A program made the translations under genes and the position numbers. Below, piece by piece: positions 1-5,162 of a stretch of DNA of 8,235 nt. Position 1 is the stretch's first letter. Every line of letters starts with the position of its first letter. The notes under the pieces were generated by a model. It worked only from the letters and a program-made list of their open reading frames with translations, was not told the DNA's origin and did not search any database. The DNA is from Pseudomonadota bacterium (lineage in GTDB: Bacteria; Pseudomonadota; Gammaproteobacteria; Magnimaribacterales; D2472), in assembly GCA_010024215.1 (NCBI GenBank), contig RGHK01000032.1:1-8235 (forward strand), in the 5' to 3' direction.

Positions 1-174
1 CATAGCCCAACCAGCATCATATTTCTTTTTTTGCCAATCTTTAGCAACTTGAAGAAAGTCCTCATTTGCAAATTCATTTTTTTCTACGCCTGTTTTTAAT
101 TTGGCATTTTTTTCAAGCCAGTCTCTACAAGTTTTTCTAAATTTTGCCTCTTCTGGTGTGTCTTTGAAGTCCAT
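1..174 (-). CDS. Acyl-CoA dehydrogenase family protein, N-terminal fragment (cut by window start)
   Basis: An open frame runs on the minus strand from an ATG at 174 to the window edge, 58 codons without a stop. It begins MDFKDTPEEAKFRKTC and continues through WLEKNA, and the fragment ends in YDAGWAM. This resembles the N-terminal helical domain of flavin-dependent acyl-CoA dehydrogenases, which oxidise acyl-CoA thioesters to the trans-2-enoyl form. The active site and FAD-binding parts lie outside the window, so substrate cannot be judged. The gene follows another acyl-CoA dehydrogenase gene by 7 bp and has a strong Shine-Dalgarno overlapping that gene's stop codon, so the two are probably translated together. 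The pair suggests two subunits of a heteromeric enzyme of the kind known from actinobacterial sterol and side-chain degradation; that is inference. Family call good, function open. Confidence 0.8.
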   Translation of the reverse strand, partial: MDFKDTPEEAKFRKTCRDWLEKNAKLKTGVEKNEFANEDFLQVAKDWQKKKYDAGWAM

Positions 175-177
175 AGT

Positions 178-183
178 TCTCCT
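178..183 (-). promoter_or_regulatory. Shine-Dalgarno of the downstream acyl-CoA dehydrogenase gene
   Basis: On the minus strand the sequence reads TAGGAGAACTATG. AGGAGA overlaps the stop codon (TAG, 184-182) of the upstream gene and lies 3 nt (core AGGAG 4 nt) before the ATG at 174. It is the clearest ribosome-binding site in a window where most genes have none, it fixes the start, and it points to translational coupling of the two dehydrogenase genes. Confidence 0.7.
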
Positions 184-1294
184 AGTTAATATTTGATTTT
201 TCTAAATTGCTAACAAGTTTCTCTTTCCAATTTCCTAAAGATCCAATATTTAAGGAAAGCAATTTAGATCGCTTATAAAAAAGATGGCAATCATATTCCC
301 ATGTAAATCCATTACCACCATGAGTTTGAATATTCTCTTTAGAACACAGCTCAAAAGCTTTTGTTGCACTAACTCTGGCTGTTGCAGCAGCAATAGGCAA
401 GTCTGATGAATCAGAAGATAACGCCCACGCTGCATAGTATGAATTTGACTTAGCAAGGGTTAGAGCAACATACATATCAGCAAGTTTGTGTTTAATGCCT
501 TGATATGAACCTATAGGCTTACCAAAAGCATATCTTTCATTTGCATAATTTACAGCCATATCAAGAGCTGCCTGTGAGCCTCCAATTTGTTCAAAGCTAA
601 AAAGAACTGCAGCTTGGTTAATAATGGATTCATATAATTCCCAACCATTATCTTCACCTCCGATAAGTTTGCTTGGAGTATTTTCTAATTCAATTGAAAA
701 ATGACCTCTGCTTCCATCAATACTATCTTGAAGATTGATCTTTATTGATTTACATTCGTGTTCAATCAATCTTAGATCAATACCTTTTTCTGTTTTACAT
801 ACAACAATAGAATGAGTTGCAACATCTGCATCTGGCACTGCAATTTTTTTACCTGATATAAGATTATTTTCAACCTTAGTTGTAATATTGGAGTTAGATG
901 GAGCAAGAAAATCTTCAGTTACTGCTATTGTTCCAATTATTTCACCGGTAACAAGTTTGGGAAGTAGTTCTTTTTTAGTATCTTCATCAGCATATCTAAT
1001 TAAAACTTCAGTAAACAGATATACAGATGAAGAAAAAGGGACAGGTGCAAGAAACCTACCAAGCTCTTCTGCAATCACACATAGTTCTAAATGACCAAGA
1101 CCAAGACCGCCATACTCCTCTGGTATTCTTATCCCAGTCCATCCTAATTCCACTATCTTATTCCAAAGATCGATATCAAGAGATTCTGTAGTTTCTAAAA
1201 TATTTCTATTTCTTTTAATGGTTTCTTCTTTCTCAAGAAACTTTCTAGCTTCACTTTGGAGAAATTTTTGATCATCTGAAAAATCTAAATTCAT
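182..1294 (-). CDS. Acyl-CoA dehydrogenase family protein
   Basis: This 370-residue protein, slightly short for the family (about 380-400), is a flavoenzyme that would oxidise an acyl-CoA to the 2-enoyl-CoA and pass electrons to electron-transferring flavoprotein in the cytoplasm. In order it shows the N-terminal helical domain with GIRIPEEYGGLGLG (54-67), a middle beta domain starting near AVTEDF (124-129) that is rather divergent, and the C-terminal helical domain with ERYAFGKPIGSYQ (253-265) and IQTHGGNGFTWEY (322-334). The C-terminal segment lacks the YEG-type Glu that serves as base in medium-chain enzymes. Glu235 in FSFEQIGGSQ sits where isovaleryl-CoA-type and heteromeric enzymes carry their base, so it is my candidate catalytic residue. 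The start MNLDFSDDQ is typical of the family; a weak AAGAG precedes it. It is first in a minus-strand pair with a second dehydrogenase 7 bp downstream. Substrate unknown. Confidence 0.9.
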   Translation of the reverse strand: MNLDFSDDQKFLQSEARKFLEKEETIKRNRNILETTESLDIDLWNKIVELGWTGIRIPEEYGGLGLGHLELCVIAEELGRFLAPVPFSSSVYLFTEVLIRYADEDTKKELLPKLVTGEIIGTIAVTEDFLAPSNSNITTKVENNLISGKKIAVPDADVATHSIVVCKTEKGIDLRLIEHECKSIKINLQDSIDGSRGHFSIELENTPSKLIGGEDNGWELYESIINQAAVLFSFEQIGGSQAALDMAVNYANERYAFGKPIGSYQGIKHKLADMYVALTLAKSNSYYAAWALSSDSSDLPIAAATARVSATKAFELCSKENIQTHGGNGFTWEYDCHLFYKRSKLLSLNIGSLGNWKEKLVSNLEKSNIN

Positions 1295-1394
1295 ATAAAC
1301 TCTTATTAGTTATTGTAAAATATAATATAGGACGATAATTTAACGACGCTACTGCAAAAAATATAGCACATAGTGATAATTTTTGAAATTTTAA
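1295..1394. other. Divergent intergenic region
   Basis: These 100 bp separate the minus-strand dehydrogenase pair from the plus-strand coiled-coil gene and must carry both promoters. The stretch is AT-rich with several TATAAT-like hexamers, for example 1321-1326 on the plus strand and GATAAT at 1375-1380, but none has a convincing -35 hexamer at 16-18 bp. I see no inverted repeat that would mark an operator. Confidence 0.4.
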
Positions 1395-2024
1395 ATGAGC
1401 ACTGATATAAGACCAGACAAGTCATCTCCAGCATACCTAAAAAAATCCAGTTCTGGCGGTCTTTTTGTAGGCTTTCTTTATGTTTTATTATTTATGAGTA
1501 TTTTAGGTCTTGGCATCTGGCAAAATTTTGAAACAAAATCTACCAGCAAAAAAATACAAATTAATGAAGATAGGCTAGCTATCATAGAAGAGCAAATGAA
1601 TATTGCAGATGAAGTTAATAATGATTCATTAACAGACATCTCATCTTCCATTCAATTTCTTGACAAAGAAGTAAGAAAACTTTGGGATCTAAGCAATAAG
1701 AGGAATAAAGTTAATATTACTAAGTTATTAGCCTCAACAGATGAAATTGAAAAATCTATTAAAGAAATAAATAAGACTCTTACTGAATTCAAAAAAGAGC
1801 TTAGCGATAATTCAAAGCGTATTAAAGCAGTTGAACCAGAATTAGATAAAGTTGAGAGTATTGAAATAACATTAAAAACAATCGAAACTCAATTGATGCT
1901 TTTAGATGATTCAGTTCAAGCCTTAAATAATTATAAAAAACAGCTTAATCAGTCAATTCTCGAGATTCAGACTGAGATATCATTAATGAACCAACCTTTG
2001 GAGGAATCAATACCTTCAAATTGA
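1395..2024 (+). CDS. Single-pass membrane protein with long coiled coil, unknown function
   Basis: I do not recognise this 209-residue protein. Residues 1-21 are polar with several Lys and Ser. Residues 22-42 (GLFVGFLYVLLFMSILGLGI) form one strong membrane segment, and from about 50 to 198 the chain is highly charged with regularly spaced Ile/Leu, the pattern of an extended coiled coil. Positive charges before the membrane segment suggest that the N-terminus is cytoplasmic and the coiled coil periplasmic. A short island EVRKLWDLSNKRNK (92-105) breaks the heptads and may be a conserved contact site. No catalytic motif or lipobox is visible. The architecture fits envelope or division scaffolds, but nothing ties it to a named family. 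No Shine-Dalgarno precedes the ATG; the frame is long and clean and no alternative start looks better. It is followed after 33 bp by two membrane-protein genes in the same direction. Confidence 0.8.
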   Translation: MSTDIRPDKSSPAYLKKSSSGGLFVGFLYVLLFMSILGLGIWQNFETKSTSKKIQINEDRLAIIEEQMNIADEVNNDSLTDISSSIQFLDKEVRKLWDLSNKRNKVNITKLLASTDEIEKSIKEINKTLTEFKKELSDNSKRIKAVEPELDKVESIEITLKTIETQLMLLDDSVQALNNYKKQLNQSILEIQTEISLMNQPLEESIPSN

Positions 2025-2057
2025 CAATATTAGAATAAATGTTAGTTTTATAGCTGT

Positions 2058-2270
2058 ATGAATAGGACTATCTTGCAAATATTTCTTTTATTAGCTTTTA
2101 TACCATTGGCTATTCTTGTTGGTTATGGTGTTTTAGTTGTTGCTCCAATATTTTGTTGTTTTCTTGCAATTAATTCATATAAGTTTAAAAATTACAAAGA
2201 AATGTATATTTGGATGGGTGTAGGTGGCCTCACATTTATTCTAGCTTTATATATGTTGGGTGTTTTATGA
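2058..2270 (+). CDS. Small hydrophobic membrane protein, unknown function
   Basis: This 70-residue protein is almost entirely hydrophobic. A long apolar stretch lies at about residues 7-38, followed by a polar loop SYKFKNYKEM (40-49) and a second membrane helix at about 51-69. No family is recognised. The start has no visible Shine-Dalgarno. Its stop overlaps the start of the next membrane-protein gene in an ATGA arrangement (2267-2270), which supports it being a real translated gene coupled to its neighbour. The two products could form a small inner-membrane complex, but that rests only on adjacency. Confidence 0.65.
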   Translation: MNRTILQIFLLLAFIPLAILVGYGVLVVAPIFCCFLAINSYKFKNYKEMYIWMGVGGLTFILALYMLGVL

Positions 2271-2656
2271 TTTTATTAAGAATTTTAATTTTTTGTACAT
2301 CGGCTGCGTGTTTAATTGCAGGATTAACCACAATGCTTTCACCTGATGTAAATACAATATTTATTCCTTTTGTTGTAGAAACTGTTCCACAAGCTCATTT
2401 TGTCAGAAGTTATGCTGGCTTCATTGCTGCTACAGGCTATTTATCGATGAGATTTCTTTATTCTTCATCGAGAGTGCAGGTTGGGACTGTTGTTTTATAT
2501 ATAGTTTCCGTCATGATGATTTCGAAAATCTTTAGTTTTATTTATGAGGGTTTCACGCCATTTTCAATCACATCATTTGTAATTGGAACTGTGTTTGCAA
2601 TCTCCCTTTACGTCTTGCAAAAAAATAGAAAAAATCAGCTCGACTACAATTTATAA
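2267..2656 (+). CDS. Four-helix membrane protein, DUF4345-like
   Basis: I place the start at 2267, giving 129 residues. The frame stays open upstream to an ATG at 2210, but that would overlap the preceding gene by 61 bp, and its extra 19 residues are polar and unlike a membrane protein's N-terminus. The chosen ATG makes a 4-bp ATGA overlap and begins directly with a helix. Four membrane segments are visible at about residues 5-25, 48-66, 72-93 and 101-118. The pattern AGL...LSPD (18-27) followed by FVRSYAGFIAATGYL (45-59) resembles DUF4345 proteins, small four-helix inner-membrane proteins of unknown function; this is a resemblance from memory, not a search. The tail is basic (KNRKNQ). No terminator follows; the next element is the tRNA gene about 55 bp downstream. 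Confidence 0.7.
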   Translation: MILLRILIFCTSAACLIAGLTTMLSPDVNTIFIPFVVETVPQAHFVRSYAGFIAATGYLSMRFLYSSSRVQVGTVVLYIVSVMMISKIFSFIYEGFTPFSITSFVIGTVFAISLYVLQKNRKNQLDYNL

Positions 2657-2671
2657 TTTTTAAAATTAATC

Positions 2672-2701
2672 TTTCCATTAAATAATAATAATCTATATAA
2701 T
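2672..2701 (+). promoter_or_regulatory. Probable promoter of tRNA-Leu
   Basis: A perfect -10 hexamer TATAAT (2696-2701) lies 10 bp before the tRNA. A weak -35 TTTCCA (2672-2677, 4 of 6 matches to TTGACA) precedes it at 18-bp spacing. Transcription would begin near 2708, leaving a 5' leader of only a few bases for RNase P. Confidence 0.6.
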
Positions 2702-2711
2702 GCTTCAATCC

Positions 2712-2796
2712 GGGGATGTGGTGGAACTGGTAGACACGCTTGGCTTAGAACCAAGTGCCGCAAGGCGTGGGGGTTCGACTCCCTCCATCCCTACCA
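2712..2796 (+). tRNA. tRNA-Leu, anticodon UAG
   Basis: This is a full class II cloverleaf. The acceptor stem is GGGGATG (2712-2718) with CATCCCT (2786-2792), with a G-U first pair as in some known tRNA-Leu. The D arm contains GTGGAACTGGTAGAC. The anticodon stem is CTTGG/CCAAG around the loop CTTAGAA, giving anticodon TAG at 2746-2748. A variable arm follows with TGCC-GCAA-GGCG. The T arm is GGGGG TTCGACT CCCTC (2769-2785), followed by discriminator A and an encoded CCA (2794-2796). It reads CUA and probably other CUN codons. No terminator follows before the arg leader. Confidence 0.97.
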
Positions 2797-2812
2797 AATT
2801 AGACTAAAGAAG

Positions 2813-2840
2813 TTTACAAAATTAAATTTCAATATATACT
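2813..2840 (+). promoter_or_regulatory. Probable promoter of the arg leader and operon
   Basis: TTTACA (2813-2818) and TATACT (2835-2840) are separated by 16 bp, each matching the sigma70 consensus in 5 of 6 positions. Start of transcription would fall around 2846-2849, at or just before the ATG of the leader peptide. The leader would then be leaderless or nearly so; no Shine-Dalgarno is visible in either case. No ARG-box-like palindrome for the ArgR repressor overlaps these elements. Confidence 0.6.
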
Positions 2841-2848
2841 TAGCAGCG

Positions 2849-2893
2849 ATGAATAACTATTTAACACAAGAAAGACGGGTTTCAGCTTTATAG
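2849..2893 (+). CDS. Putative arginine leader peptide MNNYLTQERRVSAL
   Basis: A 14-codon ORF runs from ATG at 2849 to TAG at 2891-2893, ending 68 bp before the acetylornithine carbamoyltransferase gene. Residues 9 and 10 are tandem arginines (AGA at 2873-2875, CGG at 2876-2878). They lie immediately 5' of the first strand (2879-2887) of a hairpin whose loop contains the first base of the stop codon. That is the geometry of leader peptides in ribosome-mediated attenuators such as trp: a ribosome waiting for charged tRNA-Arg would cover strand 1, while one reaching the stop would cover strands 1 and 2. CGG is not used for Arg in argF', argG, argB, argC or the visible part of argH, so this codon stands out. 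The peptide itself probably has no function. Two Arg codons is a modest number, and a 14-codon ORF can arise by chance; the support comes from its fit to the RNA structures downstream. Confidence 0.7.
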   Translation: MNNYLTQERRVSAL

Positions 2894-2943
2894 CTGGGAC
2901 TATCCTATTGTGAATCAGACCCAGCTTTTGCTGGGTTTTTTTT
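2879..2943 (+). promoter_or_regulatory. Putative arginine-responsive transcription attenuator
   Basis: Four strands can form alternative hairpins. Strand 1 (2879-2887, GTTTCAGCT) pairs with strand 2 (2892-2900, AGCTGGGAC) over 9 bp with two G-U pairs and a 4-nt loop. Strand 2 (2892-2898, AGCTGGG) can instead pair with strand 3 (2920-2926, CCCAGCT) over 7 bp, extended past an A-A mismatch by C2900-G2918 and U2901-A2917. Strand 3 (2919-2925) also pairs with strand 4 (2930-2936) to form the terminator. The 1:2, 2:3 and 3:4 pairings are therefore anti-antiterminator, antiterminator and terminator. Inferred logic: low charged tRNA-Arg stalls the ribosome at 2873-2878, frees strand 2, forms 2:3 and lets polymerase enter the arg operon. 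Ample arginine, or no leader translation, leaves 3:4 and stops transcription. The pairings are read from the sequence; the regulatory behaviour is inferred. Confidence 0.75.
2919..2943 (+). terminator. Intrinsic terminator in the arg leader
   Basis: ACCCAGC (2919-2925), a TTTT loop (2926-2929) and GCTGGGT (2930-2936) form a perfect 7-bp stem with five G-C pairs, followed by an unbroken T run through 2943. It lies between the leader ORF and the first arg gene, in the orientation that would stop transcription into the operon. It is also the first terminator downstream of the tRNA-Leu gene and may end that transcript. Confidence 0.9.
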
Positions 2944-2961
2944 ATTTTAAAAAAAGTAATT

Positions 2962-3963
2962 ATGAAAAATTTTATCTCTACATCAGATTGGACAAAAGAC
3001 GAACTACAAGACATTTTGGATTATGCAAAAGATCTAAAGATAAATAGATTTAATGACGCTTTAAAGAATAAGTCTGTTGCTCTTTTATTTTTTAATCCAT
3101 CAATGAGAACAAGAACTAGTTTTGAGTTAGGTATTCAAGAGCTTGGCGGTTACGCCGTTGTACTTCATCCTGGAAAGGATGCTTGGCCTATTGAGTTTAA
3201 GTTAAATTCTATTATGGATGAAGAGGCTGAAGAGCACATAATTGAAGTTGCAAAAGTATTATCAGATTACTGTGATTTGATTGCTATAAGAGCTTTTCCT
3301 AAATTTATAAATTTAGAGGAAGATTTATCTGATAATGTGATTAATAGTTTTGCTAAGTATGCTTCAGTACCAGTTATTAATATGGAAACTATTACGCATC
3401 CCTGCCAAGAATTAGCGCATATCTTAACAATGCAAGAAAACTTAGGTGATCTTAATGGTAAAGATTATCTTTTGACTTGGACTTATCACCCAAAACCCTT
3501 AAATACAGCTGTAGCAAACTCTTCTTTGTTAATTGCAAGTAAATTTGGTATGAACGTAAAGCTTTTATGCCCCTCAGAAGAATATATCCTTCACGAGAAT
3601 TACATTAATGAAGCAGAAAAGAATTGTAATTCAAATAATAGAACATTTGAGGTCACTCACGATATTGAATATGGCTATGCAAATGCAGATATTGTCTATG
3701 CAAAAAGCTGGGGCTCTTTGTCATATTATGGTAACCCTAAAGAAGAAAAAATTATAAGAGATGGCTTTAAGCACTTCATAGTAGATGGAGTAAAAATGTC
3801 AAAAACAAATAATGCTTTATTTAGTCATTGCCTGCCTTTAAGAAGAAATATCAAAGCAACTGATGAGGTTATGGACTCAGATTATTGTGTTGCAATTCAA
3901 GAAGCAGGCAATAGGATGCATGTTCAAAAATCATTACTAACAACTTTATTAAAGGAAAAATAA
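2962..3963 (+). CDS. argF': N-acetylornithine carbamoyltransferase (AOTCase)
   Basis: This 333-residue cytoplasmic enzyme transfers the carbamoyl group of carbamoyl phosphate to N-acetylornithine, giving N-acetylcitrulline, in place of the usual ornithine carbamoyltransferase. Visible motifs are the carbamoyl-phosphate loop SMRTRTS (47-53), GKDAWPIEF (71-79), HPCQ (146-149), the diagnostic TWTYHPKPLNTAVANS segment, and HCLPLRRNIK (289-298). That last Lys298 aligns with the carboxylated Lys302 of the Xanthomonas campestris enzyme. Glu90 in AEEH aligns with Xanthomonas Glu92; a Pro there marks the succinylornithine enzyme of Bacteroides, so the acetyl substrate is favoured. Length matches the family (about 339). 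It is the first structural gene after the attenuator, has no clear Shine-Dalgarno, and its start agrees with the Xanthomonas N-terminus. Identification is confident; alignments are from memory. Confidence 0.95.
   Translation: MKNFISTSDWTKDELQDILDYAKDLKINRFNDALKNKSVALLFFNPSMRTRTSFELGIQELGGYAVVLHPGKDAWPIEFKLNSIMDEEAEEHIIEVAKVLSDYCDLIAIRAFPKFINLEEDLSDNVINSFAKYASVPVINMETITHPCQELAHILTMQENLGDLNGKDYLLTWTYHPKPLNTAVANSSLLIASKFGMNVKLLCPSEEYILHENYINEAEKNCNSNNRTFEVTHDIEYGYANADIVYAKSWGSLSYYGNPKEEKIIRDGFKHFIVDGVKMSKTNNALFSHCLPLRRNIKATDEVMDSDYCVAIQEAGNRMHVQKSLLTTLLKEK
3953..3957 (+). promoter_or_regulatory. Shine-Dalgarno of argG
   Basis: AGGAA lies inside the last codons of the acetylornithine carbamoyltransferase gene, 8 nt before the argG ATG at 3966. 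It supports this start and coupled translation. Confidence 0.55.
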
Positions 3964-3965
3964 AA

Positions 3966-5153
3966 ATGAAAAAAATTGTATTAGCATTTTCAGGTGGGTT
4001 AGATACTAGTTTTTGTGTTCCATATTTAATTGATCAAGGTTTTGAAGTTCATACTATTTTTGTTAATAGCGGTGGAACACCTTTAAATGAAGAAAAAAAA
4101 ATATCAAAAAGGGCATATGAGCTTGGAGCAAAAAAACATATCAACGTCAATATAGAAACTAATCTTTGGTCTCAAATAGTTAAACCGCTTATTTGGTCAG
4201 GGTCTTTGTATCAAGATAAGTATCCAGCACTTTGTTCTGATAGATATTTAATTGTTTCAGAAGCAATAAAGCTATGCAAAAAATTAAATACAAAATACAT
4301 TTCGCATGGATGCACTGGTATGGGTAATGATCAGGTTAGATTTGATTTATCTATTCAGGCTTTTGGTAATTACAAAACAATTACACCAATTAGAGAAATC
4401 CAAAATAAGGTTAAAGATGTAAGAGGTTATGAGCAAGAATATCTTAAAAAGAAGGGTTTTAAGGTTTCTAGCCTCCATTCAAAGTACAGCATTAATGAAA
4501 ATTTAATGGGTGCCACTGTATCTGGCTCGGAAATTGATGAATGGAAAGAGCCATCTAAAGAGAGTTATATCCTGTGTAACACTCCTGATAAGTATCCATC
4601 TAATACCAAAAAAGTTGAAATAGAATTTTCAAAAGGTGAGGCTAAAAAAATTAATGGTAAGTTAATAAAAGGCCCAGATCTTTTAAGAATGCTAAATAAG
4701 ATTGGTGGTAAATATGGTATTGGAAGAGAGTTATTTGCCGGTGATACTATTATAGGTATAAAAGGTAGATTTCTTTTTGAATCTCCTGGTATATCTATTT
4801 TGCAAAGAGCACACAGAGCTCTAGAAGAATCTATTTTCACTGATAAACAAAATGCTTTTAAGCCACTTGTAGGCAAAAGATGGGTTGAACTTATATATGG
4901 CGGATTTTATTTTGATCCACTAAGAAAGAATCTCGAAAATTTTCTTGAAGATATACAAAAACCTGTGAACGGAAAGGTAACAGTACTATTAAGCCCTGGT
5001 AAAGTTGAGGCTGTTTCAGTTGAGGCTAAAAAAATCTTGATTAGTAATGATGCCATATATGCACAATCAGCATCATGGGGTGTTGAAGAATCTTCTGGTT
5101 TTATAAAATTGCTTGGAAAAAGCACATCAACTTGGACAGAAATTAACAAATAA
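3966..5153 (+). CDS. argG: Argininosuccinate synthase
   Basis: This 395-residue enzyme joins citrulline and aspartate with ATP to give argininosuccinate, AMP and pyrophosphate in the cytoplasm. The N-terminal nucleotide-binding domain carries the PP-loop FSGGLDTS (8-15). HGCTGMGNDQVRFD (114-127), PIREIQ (141-146) and SINENLMG (175-182) are the characteristic citrulline, aspartate and nucleotide contact regions, and the C-terminal part ends with YAQSASWGVEESSGFIKL. Length fits the family (about 400). Overall it looks closest to the xanthomonad version. It starts 2 bp after the preceding stop and is followed after 9 bp by argB. Because the preceding enzyme makes acetylcitrulline while this one needs free citrulline, a deacetylase must act between them; its gene is not in this window. 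Confidence 0.96.
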   Translation: MKKIVLAFSGGLDTSFCVPYLIDQGFEVHTIFVNSGGTPLNEEKKISKRAYELGAKKHINVNIETNLWSQIVKPLIWSGSLYQDKYPALCSDRYLIVSEAIKLCKKLNTKYISHGCTGMGNDQVRFDLSIQAFGNYKTITPIREIQNKVKDVRGYEQEYLKKKGFKVSSLHSKYSINENLMGATVSGSEIDEWKEPSKESYILCNTPDKYPSNTKKVEIEFSKGEAKKINGKLIKGPDLLRMLNKIGGKYGIGRELFAGDTIIGIKGRFLFESPGISILQRAHRALEESIFTDKQNAFKPLVGKRWVELIYGGFYFDPLRKNLENFLEDIQKPVNGKVTVLLSPGKVEAVSVEAKKILISNDAIYAQSASWGVEESSGFIKLLGKSTSTWTEINK

Positions 5154-5162
5154 TAATTTGTC

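Noticed and set aside
2021..2054. Perfect TTGACA (2021-2026) before the small membrane-protein gene
   Set aside because: No acceptable -10 lies 16-18 bp away; the nearest TATAGC (2049-2054) is at 22 bp. The hexamer also overlaps the preceding stop codon, so it is probably chance.
2210..2266. Upstream start for the DUF4345-like gene
   Set aside because: It would overlap the 70-residue gene by 61 bp and add polar residues ahead of the first helix; the ATG at 2267 makes a normal ATGA overlap.
2655..2667. AT-only palindrome AATTTT-T-AAAATT after the DUF4345-like gene as a terminator
   Set aside because: It has a one-base loop, no G-C pairs and no proper T run, so it would not terminate transcription.
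2797..2961. ArgR operator (ARG box) in the arg promoter region
   Set aside because: I looked for TGAAT...ATTCA palindromes. Only an isolated TGAATCA at 2911-2917 is present, inside the attenuator and without a partner half-site.
2829..3014. Minus-strand open frame of 61 codons across the arg leader and the start of argF'
   Set aside because: It runs antisense through the terminator hairpin and a confident gene, has no family features and is best seen as a chance frame.
4565..4876. Minus-strand 103-codon frame inside argG, and similar frames at 250-456, 888-1094, 4907-5164, 5444-5635 and 6306-6488
   Set aside because: All lie opposite or within confidently identified genes, have compositions expected of the complementary strand of AT-rich coding DNA, and show no family motif.
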